From NCBI GenBank assembly GCA_950295325.1, contig OX485807.1, forward strand, positions 18,445,666-18,509,665: a DNA stretch of 64,000 nucleotides, written 5' to 3'. The notes beneath the pieces were generated by a model, which was not told where the DNA came from, searched no databases, and saw only the letters and a list, made by a program, of their open reading frames with translations. Position numbers and translations under genes: made by a program. Below are positions 49,701 through 61,045 of this stretch, piece by piece. The first letter of the stretch is position 1. The number at the start of each line of letters is the position of its first letter. The stretch comes from Polytrichum commune. Taxonomy: Eukaryota > Streptophyta > Polytrichopsida > Polytrichales > Polytrichaceae.

Positions 49701-50430
49701 CCCCCTCTCCTCTCTAGGATTTTAGGATTTTAGGATTAGAGAAGAATTGTGTGATTAGAAAGGGGTTGTTAGTAGAATTAGGGAAATTAGGTAGGAAGAT
49801 TAGTTAAGGGCTTGAATAATTAGTGAGGTAGTTGGGGATTACAACTACAAAGTTGTGGGTTCATGAAGGAGCTGGGTTTATGAAGGAGCTGGGTTTGTTT
49901 AGTTAGAAAGTAAAGAGCTGGGTTTATGAAGGACCTGGGTTTGTTTAGTTAGAAGCTAAGGAGCTGGATTCATGAAGGAGCTGGGTTTATGAAGGAGCTG
50001 GGTTTGTTTAGTTAGAAAGTAAAGAGCTGGGTTTATGAAGGAGCTGGGTTTGTTTAGTTAGAAAGTAAAGAGCTGGGTTTATGAAGGACCTGAGTTTGTT
50101 TAGTTAGAAGCTAAGGAGCTGGGTTCATGAAGGAGCTGGGTTTGTTTAGTTAGAAGCTAAGAAGCTGGGTTTATGAAGGAGCTGGGTTTATGAAGGAGCT
50201 AGTTAAATCCAAGACCACTTGAAGGGTGAACCTTGCACTATGGACTCATCCAAGTCCAAATCCAATACCGCGGAGGAATGTGAGCCCAAACCCACTACTC
50301 GGACTACGGACGCTTAAGGGTGGGGGGTTTGGCCTCACACAGAGGGATTGAGGAACTTGAGTTCTTTGACAACCCTCAATTTATATTGGTGTATGAGCTT
50401 GACAAGGATACCGGAGGGATTGGGGAACTC
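43787..50430 (+). pseudogene. Expanded LRR pseudogene from kinase-NBS-LRR
   Basis: It starts with the last NBS residues (EIDGDGDEILQMHDHLRAMG), an intron (about 43926-44161), the same LRR linker as the intact gene (DVGKLQGCFYFGNG) and then about 56 units of 72 bp up to 48639. It lacks the kinase and P-loop. The frame breaks at least three times: an extra T at about 46081, a missing G at about 48287 and another at about 48505. Solo LTR B interrupts the array at 48639, and one last LRR resumes at 50345. From 46660 to 48130 a 288-bp higher-order unit (four LRRs, marked by TTGAGCAGTTGTACGAG) repeats about six times, sometimes in shortened form. Repeats are nearly identical, so the expansion is recent. 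A truncated LRR-only product (44162-46084) is possible but unproven. Confidence 0.88.
48640..50339 (+). mobile_element. Solo LTR B (1700 bp) in the LRR array
   Basis: Starts TGTGAGCCC, ends GGCCTCACA and is flanked by the 5-bp duplication CAGAG (48635-48639 and 50340-50344). Both duplicated bases and reading fit a single LRR unit cut in two. It is nearly identical to solo LTR A (16412-18207, inverse), with fewer internal tandem repeats. A TATA-like TATATAATCCC at about 49340 may be the LTR promoter. No internal retroelement region is present, so it formed by LTR-LTR recombination. Confidence 0.92.
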
Positions 50431-51890
50431 AACATGTATCAATAAAGGTCCATGTTATACTTGTTCCCATTTAATTTTGAGCGTCTCTGTTCAAATGGTA
50501 CACTATCTTAAACTTCCAAGCCATCAACTTGCTTTTGCTTAAAATTGCTTCTTGTATTGATCTTATTGGACACACTTACATTCTCAACACCTTTATTTTG
50601 TGTTAGCCGTTCATGTGAATGTTCCATTGTGTCCCAATATTCTTTGAGCACTTCGAAAGTCAAATTCCTCTTTGCCTCCCAAGACTTATGTCCAAGTCCA
50701 TATCCAAGCCACTTGATGAGGTAAAACATTCCGAGGCCTTCTAAGACTACCTCTTACCTCATGTGTAAGAAAACATTCAACATCAAATGGCAATTCCTCA
50801 TCTTCTAGGATTGGTGGTGATGAAGGTTGTACCTTGCCAGAATTCTTATATGATTTTAGAAGTGAGATATGAAATACATCATGTCTTTGGCAATTCTAAT
50901 TTGTAAGCTACTTTGCCCACCTTTTTTATACCTTAAAAAGACCAATCCATCTAGGTAGCAACTTCCATACTCATGGTATCTTTAACTTAATGTTAGACGT
51001 ACTCAACAACACTTGAGTTCCAACATTTAAAGAGATTTCACGTCTCTTTATAAATATCAACATAGAACTTCTGTCTATTTTGTGATGCTACCAATGCTTC
51101 TTAGCCTCTTGCATAATACTAGACATCGATTGTACTAAGTCTTTTGCAACAAGGACATGACACTTGCTGATCCCAACATTCAAAGGTGTCAAGGGATGTT
51201 GACCATGATTCAACATAAAAGAAGTGGTTTGAATAGATTTTTGCCAAGAATTATGCATGCAAACTCAACCAAGGATAAATAAAGATCCCAATCATCTTAA
51301 GTTGGACTAACATAATGCCTTAGGATATCTTCTAGAATCCTATTACACGGGTAGATCACTCCATTGTCAAGTTGAACACCACGTGCGGCCAAAAAAAAAT
51401 CTTCTTTTGGTAAGTTGCACCACCAAAATGGGTCAAAATTTTATCAAATTTTTTTCATGAGTAGATCTACACAATATCTATGACATAGTTAAAATTGGTA
51501 ACTAAATTTGATGATTTGTTTTTTTCATAAAACATACCATTTCTAACTAGAATGACACAGAATTGAACTAAAACAATTACTAAAAAAATAAAGATGACTA
51601 AAAATTTCAAAAAAGTATACAAAAGATACTATCAATGGTTATGTATATGTAGAAAAAATATCATAAATTTTAAAATTATATATGGCATGTAATATAGGGG
51701 TAGCAAACTTTGTCCGCACGTGGTGTCAACTTGACAATGAAGTGACCTCCCCATGTCCTATTAACTCTCTCCGTCTGCCCATTTGTTTGAGGATGAAAAG
51801 CTATAGACATAGCTTATTTTATGCCCAAAATATTACATAGTGCAACCCAAAACCAACTAGTAAATCGAGTATCTCGATCACTAACTCGAT
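50430..51890 (-). pseudogene. Ty3/gypsy chromovirus integrase-chromodomain fragment
   Basis: Minus-strand relic. From 51890 downward it reads an integrase core (SIAFHPQTNGQTERVNR, then LEDILRHYVSP), then the C-terminal GKVAYKLELP region and a chromodomain (FYLIKWLGYGLGHKSWEAKR, 50729-50508) ending in a stop. It is broken by stops and split at 51346-51755 by a MITE. The portion below 51302 is shared with the left arm at 32290-33092. LTRs are not visible. Confidence 0.85.
51346..51755. mobile_element. MITE (410 bp) with 8-bp target duplication
   Basis: Inverted ends of about 45 bp (left CACGGGTAGATCACTCCATT, right the complement with CCACGTGCGG about 35 bp inside) are flanked by an exact 8-bp duplication TCCTATTA (51338-51345 and 51756-51763). 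It splits the gypsy integrase relic. No coding. Its ends match those of the 4.6-kb element at 52650-57243, so both belong to one TIR family. An 8-bp duplication suits hAT, P or KDZ-type transposases; I cannot decide between them. Confidence 0.9.
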
Positions 51891-51979
51891 ACCCTCGTGC
51901 CTCCTAGTCTCCGTGCGTGGGAGGCGTTCCCAACCCCCGGGGCCCTCACCCACATTAGGATCACTTGGGGGCACAATTG

Positions 51980-52649
51980 GGGGGGGGGTCTCAGAACCGA
52001 GAGGGTGGTTGTGCTCTAGGTTAGTTGGACTTGAAAGAGCATATGTTTGTGAATGACATTGATTTAAGGTTGAAAATATGTGTTTGAAAAGTTTTGAGAA
52101 ATATGGTGTGGGGGGGGGGTCTCGGAACCGAGAGGGTGGAGGTAGTCTAGGTTAGTTGTACTTGAAAGAGGTTAAGCTTGTGAATGAGAAAGATTTAAGG
52201 TTGATAATATGTTTGTGAAATGTTTTGAGAAATATGGTGTGGGGGGGGGGTTCTCGGAACCGAGAGGGTGGACGTACTCTAGTTTAGTTGTACTTGACAG
52301 AGGATAAGCTTGTGAATGAGTTTGATTTAAGGTTGATAACATGTTTGTGAAATGTTTTGAGAAGTCTCGTGTGGAGGGGGGGGGGTCTCAGAACCGAGAA
52401 GGTGGACGTAATCAAGTTTAGTTGTACTTGACAGAGGATAAGCTTGTGAATGAGTTTGATTTAAGGTTGATAACATGTTTGTGAAATGTTTTGAGAAGTC
52501 TCGTGTGGAGGGGGGGGGGGTCTCAGAACCGAGAAGGTGGACGTAATCAAGTTTAGTTGTACTTGACAGAGGATAAGCTTGTGAATGAGTCTGATTTAAG
52601 GTTGATAATATGTTTGTGAAAAGTTTTGAGAAATTTGGTGTGGGGGGGG
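51980..52649. repeat. G-run minisatellite, left part
   Basis: About five units of 120-135 bp, each starting with a run of 8 to 12 G followed by TCTCGGAACCGAGAGGGTGG and ending AAGTTTTGAGAAAT(A/T)TGGTGT. The unit contains the small palindrome CTCGGAACCGAG. The array continues at 57244 after the inserted transposon. Confidence 0.9.
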
Positions 52650-54371
52650 CACGGGTAGATCACTCTAAGGCATTTTTGTGCACCACGTGCGGTTGGGGGT
52701 TATTTTTTGGGGGGCTATTTACCTTCAAGGGTTGAATTAAAGCCTCCCTATAATTACTTATATTTCAAAAATGGCCCATTTGTTTGCACCCTTTCATTAC
52801 TTATATTGTCCAAGTCGTTGCAATTTTTTGTACTCTATATTCCTTTTAAGTAATAAAAGCTAATCTACTTCCTAACGCAATTGACGAGTGTTGAGGGAAA
52901 GCATGGAAACAAAGAAGGGTGCAAACAATAATACCATTGCAAACAAAGTTATGTAGAACACATATAGGAGACCATAGCAAAGTAATACCATTGCAAACAT
53001 TGTTATAATGAAAGCACTTAGGACAGTGTAGCTTGTGTGTGAGTTAAGTTAACCCTGTATATGGTGGCGATACATGCGAAAGTAAAGTTGACAGACAGAT
53101 CGCATGCATGATTCTGTAAGAGAGGAGGAGATCGGACTTACTGGGGCACCCTTGGTCCTGCCCGCTCCTCAACTTGGCTGACCAAAAGCCAAATTCATGA
53201 TTAGTTCTAATGTACATAAAGAGTCAAAGACGGCCATTAAGTACATGTCATCCACAATGGCCTCAACTGTGCATGCACAACTTGCAGTTCAGCAGCATAG
53301 AGCCATTCCAGATATTGTGGGTGAAAAGAAGCATATATTGAAATCGATTTGAGACAAAAGTAGTCAAATTGAGCCCTTGCTCAAAATAACACTTATTGGT
53401 TTGTGAGATATAGATATAATGGGTGTGCAAAGATCTAGAGATCAACCAAGGGTCCAATTGGTCCTTCATTATCTGATTCTCTCATCTTCTATTCATTTCT
53501 TTTTTCTATATTCTTCAAGTTCCTCTTGTAACCTAAATGTCCAAAAAGTGACATCTGAAATCTGATCTCTTCACCCCCAGTTCTCCAACATTGATAAAGC
53601 ATCTTCAAGCTTACCCAGCTATGTACATTCAAATTGGTTCAGTTAGAAGTCCATTGATAACATTATAAAAACTTCCCAGAAGTACGATTCAATCTGCTCT
53701 ACTTAATCTGTCACCAAGTTGGTCACCACCAAACCTATATAAGTGGAGGATGTAAAGCATACTTGTCAACACCATGCTCACCACAGAAAGAAAGAAATGT
53801 AACCATTGAGATCCCTCCAAACCTAGGATGCATGGCCACCGAAGAAACATTGAAAGCATTGCTCAAAAAATCTCACTTGGTAACATAACTCAAGAATGAC
53901 ACAGGATCTCAATATGAGGTTGAACCTATATCCAATCTAGACATAGTGACCGCCTCACTGATTTATTAATCATTAACAAGCTTCAGACAGGAATAAACAT
54001 GCTACACTCTCACAATATTTGCACATTTATCCTGTGAAGTGTGATCATTGACATTGATGTTGGAAATTGTTAGAGTGTCAATGATTTTGTGGAAAATCCA
54101 AGGGTGATGTCTCTACTGATGGCAGAGATAGACCCAAAAAAAATAAAAAAATAAAGAAGGAAGTCCTCGATACAAACAAGGAAGTGATAAAAGATGAGTA
54201 GAACACATGGTACACAACCAATCCAAAAAAATGCTTTGGAAGCAAAAATCAACTCGCAACTGCTTGTGTCACTGCATGAACATCATAAACATGCTAAGAG
54301 TACTAGAAGGTGGAAACCCTAAACCACTTTGCATCCAGACATATCAATTTATTCATCATCGTCTGAATAGA

Positions 54372-55082
54372 TTACAATAGGCCTTGGTTTAGAAGTTCAG
54401 CTTTCATTTCAGCTGTATATTCTATTTCCAACCTACTTTCAAATTTGGAGTCACTGCAATTGAGCATCCAGGCCAATGGCCATTGGGTACCCTTATCTAT
54501 GATTTTTGCGAATCGCGGTCGGATCCTTCTTTGAAGGTCGTATGTCAAAAATTTAGGGTACTCTAACAACGCTCTGATATCCCTTTTCATCTCCTTCACA
54601 AGAAAATCTGCATTTGGTTTCATAGCTTTCTCAACACTTATGGCAAGCAACTGTGGGCACCTGACCACCATATCACTCACCTCACTCTTTGCAAAACCCA
54701 GGTCCCTTAAAGCGTTAACTCGTTTGGTACCGGATGGCACATTCATCAAAAGGATTTGAGGCAATTTCTCAATAATCTGTCGCACATAATCTTTTCGAAC
54801 ACCAACTTAACCCATGAGCCAGGGCAGCTTTGTTTGCACTTTGTCCATCACCTTCATTCCAAGGATGTCAGGAAATTGCACAAGAACTTGAGGAATCGCT
54901 TCCTTCCGCACCCCAAAGTCCAAGAGAGTATCCACAACATCATTGACAGGGATGCCTACTTCAGCTTTCATCGTTGTCTTCTGAACACAAGCTGCAACAC
55001 TGTAGAATGAAATGCACTTTTTGAGATTGGGTTGCGAGGTGCTGGTAATACCTGAAAAGGCTAAGAATAGCTGGTTGAGCAC
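54372..55082 (-). pseudogene. mTERF-like fragment with in-frame stop
   Basis: mTERF proteins bind organelle nucleic acids through repeated helical motifs. Here the minus strand reads VVDTLLDFGVRKEAIPQVLV and FPDILGMKV, then after one TAA (54807-54809) continues in the same frame with RQIIEKLPQILLMNV, LRDLGFAKSEVSDMVVRCPQ and LLEYPKFLTYDLQRRIRPR to a stop at 54372. That is about four mTERF repeats including the C-terminal ones. The upstream transit peptide region is missing or unrecognised. The single stop and the position inside a TIR element argue for a captured, decayed copy. Confidence 0.8.
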
Positions 55083-55113
55083 GTTCTATCTCTTCCACGA
55101 TCTGTGAATGCAC

Positions 55114-55766
55114 CTAGTTGTGAACTAAATGTATCAGAGATTCGACTTCTCTGGTCATCACGCAATCTTCATTTCTGCTTTGTCTGAACATCCATAGCAC
55201 TACACAGGTGATTGTCAATAAAGGAGGGTCAATGTTGCTGACATTAAAATCTTCGCAGTTATGAACAGATTGTACAATAGACTCCAGCAGGTTTTTAGCA
55301 CCATCCATATTTACACAAAACACTTGGGGATGATGAAATTGGACCAATACACCCTTTGCATATATGCTTGCGCCTGTGCAAATTATCTTGTGGTACATGT
55401 CTAACACTTCACTGAGTACACAACTGGATTTCACAGTTCTCCATGTGTCCATGAGTGCTATATGCTCCAAGCTTGGTAACCAGGTCTTTCCATGAATCAT
55501 GTGCGGCCTCAGTGGAAGGACAAAGACTCCGTGACCAACAAGGTCGTTTAGGGCTTCGAAGAACAAACCCTCAAACTGTCTTGTGGAATCCATGTCGTTA
55601 ATATGTATCTCCAGTAGCGCACCAAGTCATTGGGCTTCTCGCATTCACGGTTGTTGCTGCCCACTTGCTTGCATACTAAATCCATGGTATATTGTAGGGT
55701 ATTCACTGCATTTTTCCCACTAAATTCTTTGTACCATAGCTGGATAATTGGCCTGACAGAATCCAC
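55114..55766 (-). pseudogene. Unrecognised captured coding fragment
   Basis: Two overlapping minus-strand frames (55766-55548 and 55593-55114) read VRPIIQLWYKEFSGKNAVN and then, in another frame, FEGLFFEALNDLVGHGVFVL through SVHNCEDFNVSNIDPPLLT to a stop. The composition is protein-like, with helical, leucine-rich text, and the switch between frames implies a frameshift or a lost intron. I do not recognise the family. It lies directly upstream of the mTERF fragment in the same orientation, but nothing shows that they were one gene. Confidence 0.4.
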
Positions 55767-56769
55767 AACCTTAAGAGATGTGAAGGCACCGATCAGGTGA
55801 AGGAACGTGATGCAAAACTTGCATAAAAACTTGAGCTTGTAGGGTTTAGGGACTGAGGTTCAATTCTGAAACTGAAAGTTGACCACTGCCGACACAGTAT
55901 ATGCACTCTTATGCAGGTATGCTTCGTTGCGGAATTGATTGCCAAGATGAACCCACTGCAAGCTCACAAGGAGATCTCTCAACCAGAAAGAATGTAAATT
56001 GGACAAATCTCAAACTACTTCAGTTTATATCCCACAATTCAATGATCATTTGAGCTCAAGAAACGCTTCATGAAGAGACTTTGGTTCAAGAAATCGTCTC
56101 TGCTGTATGAATGGCGCCATTTCTCCCCTTCGAACAGTTGTATGCAAAGAGGAGTGCCATCCTTGGAAAGAGTGCATTGATAGGAATTTATTGATTCCAT
56201 TTGTGGCTGAAAATTACGCAAAAAAATCACACTTTCAATTGTCGTTCAAATTTACAGAACTGATTCGAAGCAGGGGCTGGCCACCATCTACACGCCCTAG
56301 GTTTTTGATCGAGTCTAAGAAGCTCTATGGATTTGTTCCCCAGAATTTATACGATCTTTAGTTCCGTTTGTAACTTATCACCTTGGAACCCTACAAACGG
56401 AAGATGAGGAATGAGATTTGCCCTTTTGAAGAACTCCTACAATCAGGAGATGAGGAGCATTCCCCGACTGTCCCTAAATGTACTAGCAGGACACAAGCCA
56501 CACATAAAAGCGCGCCTCCTCCGAAACAGAGCACTCTCAAATGCAATGTTGCAAAGCTGAGATACTAGAGACTAGTCGCACACTCTACCTGAATCCTATT
56601 GCCCAGAAAACCTTGAGGTGTCAGCACGAACTCTTCCGGTGAGTGTGTGAGCACTTCGTGATGAAAACTCCATAGCCATCAAATAGGGGAAGCGGTGGAT
56701 AAAACTGAGCAACATACCTCAAGCCGATGTAGTCGGTACAGGCACTTAAAGCCTTACTGTTCAGCAGCA

Positions 56770-56860
56770 CTGCCGTGCCTCCTCCAAAACAAAGCTTCCT
56801 CCGAAACAAAACCTCCTCCAAAACAAAGCCTCCTCCGAAACAGAGCTCCTCCTCGAACAC
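56770..56860. repeat. Short tandem repeat CCTCC(G/A)AAACA
   Basis: Five copies of an 18-bp unit (CCTCCGAAACAAAGC-like); one more copy lies at 56515. It occupies the right part of the Pack-type element. Confidence 0.7.
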
Positions 56861-57243
56861 AGCGGACCGCGAAGCAAATTGAAACCCTAGCCATCAACAA
56901 CGGGCGTGGGGAAGACGACCCCAACGACATCACGTTCCTTTTTCATCCATTTTTAGACAGAAGAAAATCCCAATTATCATCCATCCCCGTGAGTCCTAAA
57001 CCCATTTACATACCATACTAAACATAACTTCTAGGATCCTTATCTTCAGCCCCTATATTAGTTTTACAAAAAAATAATGGCCCATGTTTTATGTGCACCT
57101 AACTTACTTATAATTTCATTGTCTACATTTAATGGCCCCTTCATTATTTGGAATTCCTTTATAATTTTTACTTCAAATGATTTTAATCCTCTCTATATTA
57201 TGCCGCACGTCGTTTTTAAAATGCACTAAGTGATCCACCCGTG

Positions 57244-57555
57244 GGGGGGGGTCTCGGAACCGAGAGGGTGGAGGTAGTCTAGGTTAGTTATACTTGAAAG
57301 AGGATATGTTTGTGAGTGAGATTAATTTAAGGTTGAAAATATGTGTTTGAAAAGTTTTGAGAAATTTGGTCTAGGGGGGGTCTCGGAACCAAGAGGGTGG
57401 AGGTAGTCTATGTTAGTTGTACTTGAAAGAGGATATGTTTGTGAGTGAGATTAATTTAAGGTTGAAAATATGTGTTTGAAAAGTTTTGAGAAATCTGGTG
57501 TGGGGGGGGGGTCTCGGAACCGAGAGGGTGGAGGTAGTCTATGTTTGTTGTACTT
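57244..57555. repeat. G-run minisatellite, right part
   Basis: About 2.5 further units of the 120-130-bp minisatellite, same orientation as 51980-52649. Removing the 4.6-kb element joins the two parts at a G-run. Confidence 0.9.
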
Positions 57556-59358
57556 TGTAGAGCTCAACTACCTCCACTTGTTCCTAGGGTTGACCGTATC
57601 ATAGTGACTTAGAGCATCGTCCATATTATGATGACCTAACTACCTAATTTCTTCGTTGTGCATTATTATCGTCTCGCGGTACGGTTGTCCTTTCTTTTAC
57701 ATTCGGTAAGTAGCCAAGTAGCCATCCTCAATGAAGCGAAGTTACCTTTCGTTCTAAAACTTTTTCCTCACTTGCAAACCTTATCTTTAGTCTTCTAAGT
57801 GTTAGGTTCCATTACCAAAACTTCTCTCCGTTGAAACATGTGTGGATAGTATTTTAACAATAATGAAGTGCTTGTTAGATACTTTCTTCCCATGTAAAGG
57901 AGATTTCCTCTTCACATGTGTAGTAATGCCTCTACTAATCTTCCATTTTCTTATCAACTCTTGAGGAGGCATCCTTGAGTTATCAACTCAACTTAGTCAT
58001 TCCTCTCATAATAATTTTCTTCCCCCTCGTGTGTCCTTTGGTTCCTCAATGTTTATAAAATACAATCTAATTTTAGAACAACCTCTTAATAATATTTCTT
58101 CAAGTATCCAAATGGTCATAAGTTTCTTCAAGTTACCAAGTACCGAGTAACAAGTAACTTTCTCTTCAAGTGACAAGTATCCAAGTCACACGTAACTTTC
58201 TTCAAGTATCCAAATCATCTTCCTCAAGTGGCCAAATGATCGTCTTCAATGTAACTAAACAACCTCCTCCGAGTGTCCAAGTGTCCTTCTTCAAACGGCC
58301 AAGTAAGCGTTTTGCGCTTCTTTCCAATACTCTTTCTTCTTTCTATTCCTCGAATTGTCAATCTCACAACCAATTATGGCTTCGCCACTATCTCATATGC
58401 AGTCTATTTTTAGGGCCGTAATCATATATATATCAATTACAGATATAATTAGACACAATCTATTTTAGCATATAAGATATAATCAATTGTATTTTATTTT
58501 TAGCATAGTCATGACATAACCGATCAAAGATTAAAGTAATATTATCATGTAGTCAAATCAAAGTGAATAAAGAACTCATCACACTTCATTCCTTGTTCAT
58601 AACTTTCCGTATTATATTCCAAGAACATTCAAGTTATGATTCATCAACCTCTTAGATATTGAAAGGTATATAGAGTTCATTGATACTTAGTGATAGCCAC
58701 TTATGTCATGGAATAATAATATACTTGTAATTGAAATGATTTGATCATGGGGTTCTTTCAAAATATCAATCACCAAGCAACTTTGTTGTATTATGAGAAT
58801 TATAAGATAGGAAGAATGAGAAGAATTATATGGATGTTAGTATTCATGCAATAGTTCCGCATAAAATTTTGCATTCATCATCTCTTTTTTTCTTACTCTT
58901 TATAATTTCCTTGTGTATCAACCAATCTTCTCACATCTATAATATCTTAATTTCACTTGTTAACACTCGCACTTAGAACCCTTCAAGTTTCACTTATTTT
59001 TGTATAATCACTTTGACAAAACTCCTATCCACTCTCGTGTCTATTCTCTCCTTCTTTGAGTATCCAATTCCCTCATCATATGTTTGATCCCATAAGTCAC
59101 ACCTTCATGATTGTCTCTCAATTTTTATGTCAAATTTTCAAATCAATTTGGTAAATACACTACCTCTCTCTAACTTATGTAATATCTCACTTCATGTGAG
59201 TTGCTATAGAACATCTCAAGTTGCCTTCACAATCACTCAACTTAACTATATCTAAGTTAATACTTTATTTTGCCTCCACCTTGAATATCTATGAAGAAGG
59301 TTGAGCTTGAAGCTCGTATATTCCAAAATGGTAAAGAATACAAAAGACCTAGCTCTTG
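57556..59358. other. AT-rich intergenic region
   Basis: No gene recognised. About 58080-58320 contains many CAAGT(A/G)(T/A)CCAA words, a loose short-period repeat. Confidence 0.5.
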
Positions 59359-59761
59359 TGTAGCCTATCGATGTGAATAAGGTAAGGTGTCTAACTCTAA
59401 TCCTAACTCTATATATATATATATTGAGAGGAGGTGTCTAACATCTGCCATCCTCTTAATTATTATTGAAGGATTCAAGAGAAGTAAAGAAAAGGTTGCA
59501 CAAACATTCACACATATACAAAGACATATGAACAATGTTTGGAGTGACATGGTTTTCCTCACCTCCGGCCTTGCCTTTTATTCATAAGTTTAGGTTACAT
59601 TGTGCCGGCCAACCCTAACTTCGGCGGCCAACCCTAACTCGGCCAACCCTAAACCGAGCATTGACTTCTCGATTTTCGTTGACTCTTTATTTACCAATGC
59701 AACCTTTGACCAAGAGCAACATTAAGGTTTTCTTTCTCCATTCAAAGTCTTTCCTTCTACA
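59359..59761 (-). mobile_element. Copia 3' LTR (403 bp)
   Basis: Bounded by TGTAG (59359) and CTACA (59761), the short inverted ends of an LTR. On its inner side at 59762-59775 is the polypurine tract (minus strand CGTAAAGTGGGAG), directly followed by the RNase H end of copia pol. It contains three GGCCAACCCTAA words. The partner 5' LTR lies beyond the right edge. Confidence 0.85.
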
Positions 59762-59769
59762 CTCCCACT

Positions 59770-61045
59770 TTACGAATTGTCAAAGACTTCTAAGCCCATT
59801 GTCCTACTTAATGAATGATGTCTATCCTTTGCTAATGTTTTTGTCAGTACATCCGCTATCATATGTTCCGTAGGACAATAACTCAAACATATCTCTTCCG
59901 TCTCTAATTTCTCCCTAATAAAATGGTGTTGGATGTCGATGTGTTTGGTGCGGGAGTAATGCATGAGATTCTTAGCAAGTTGTATGCAACCTTGGTTATC
60001 ACACATGATGGATGTGGCTCCTTCTTGCACATATCCCACGTCCGCCAATAGTTGTCGTAGCCAAATCGCCTATTTTGTACATTGGCTAGTAGCCATGTAT
60101 TCCGCCTCCGTTGTGGACAATGCAATGGTGGGTTGTTTCTTGCATTTCCACGAAATGGCTCCACGACCCACAAAAAATACGTACCCCGTCGTAGACCGTC
60201 GGTCATTGATGTCGCCCGCCCAATCCGCATCGCAAAATCCTACCAAAGATATATCGTTACCTCCAAGGGAAAGTTGGAATTCCAAACTCCCCTTCAAATA
60301 CCTCAAGATACGTTTCACGGCCATCCAATGCGACGGACCAGCCTTGGCCATGAATTGACTCACCGTACTTACCGCAAATGCGAGATCCGGCCGTGTGCCT
60401 ACCATGGCATACATGAGAGATCCCACCACCGTTTTGTACGGTACCCCTTCCATCTCCATTTGCACATTGCCAAATTCCTCATCCGAAAGTTTCTACAACT
60501 TGGAATTTGCATCCGATGGAGTTGCCACCGGTTTGCAATCTTCCATATTGAAACGCCTCAACACCTCCTTGATGTAGCTTGTTTGGCTCATGGTGATGGT
60601 GTGGGTCTTCCTATTCCTTTGAAATTGCACACCTAAACAATAATTCAACTCCCCGAGGTCACTCATCTCAAACTCCTTTTCAAGTTGCGATTCAAGCCAC
60701 TTCAATTTGGTCACATCGCTCGACAATATGATCAAGTCGTCTACGTAGAGAATGGTCACCAAGATGTAATCGCCCATTTGTTTGATATACAATGAGTGGT
60801 CCGTATGACTCCTACAAAAACCTTCATTGATAAAAAATGAATGGATTCGTTGGTACCATGCCCTCGGCAATTGCTTAAGCCCGTACAACGCTTTGATGAG
60901 TTTATACACGAGATGTTCTTTGCCCTTTTGCACAAACCCCTCGGGTTGGTCCATATAAATAACCACTTCCAACACGCCGTTCAAAAACGCGGTTTTCACG
61001 TCCATTTGGTGAATCTCCCAATCCATGGCCGCCGCTATGGCTAGG
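59770..61045 (-). pseudogene. Ty1/copia pol: reverse transcriptase and RNase H part
   Basis: Minus-strand pol, C-terminal half. Reading from 61045: AAAMDWEIHQMDVKTAFLNG, YMDQPEGFVQKGK, YGLKQ, the YVDD box (TILYVDDLIIL), FEMSDLGELNYCLGVQ, then GTRPDLAFAVSTVSQF, GFCDADWAGDINDRRSTTGY, STTEAEYMA and HIDIQHHFIREK. In-frame stops occur near 60490 and 60070. It is separated from its N-terminal half by solo LTR C. The catalytic aspartates are still readable, but the element cannot make an intact polyprotein. Confidence 0.92.

Larger units (their letters stand above)
43787..51302. repeat. Right arm of large inverted duplication
   Basis: Inverted copy of 32290-35180, expanded to 7.5 kb. In order it carries the NBS C-terminal tail, the intron, about 56 LRR units, solo LTR B, a last LRR unit and the gypsy fragment. 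A 19-bp tandem repeat (GTAGAAATTGATGGTGACC) sits exactly at the inner breakpoint, at 43773-43810. Confidence 0.88.
52650..57243. mobile_element. 4.6-kb TIR element carrying gene fragments (Pack-type)
   Basis: The left end CACGGGTAGATCACT and right end (complement CACGGGTGGATCACT) are inverted repeats extending about 43 bp to ACGTGCGG. The flanks are eight G on both sides (52642-52649 and 57244-57251), consistent with an 8-bp target duplication in the G-run of the minisatellite, although a G-run makes this weaker evidence. No transposase is visible. It holds a broken mTERF fragment (54372-55082) and other unassigned coding-like fragments (55114-55766, 56039-56361). This fits a non-autonomous element that captured host gene pieces. 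The stretch 52700-54360 shows no recognisable coding. Confidence 0.8.

Noticed and set aside
59963-60636. Plus-strand frames over the copia RNase H region
   Set aside because: Antisense shadows of copia pol.
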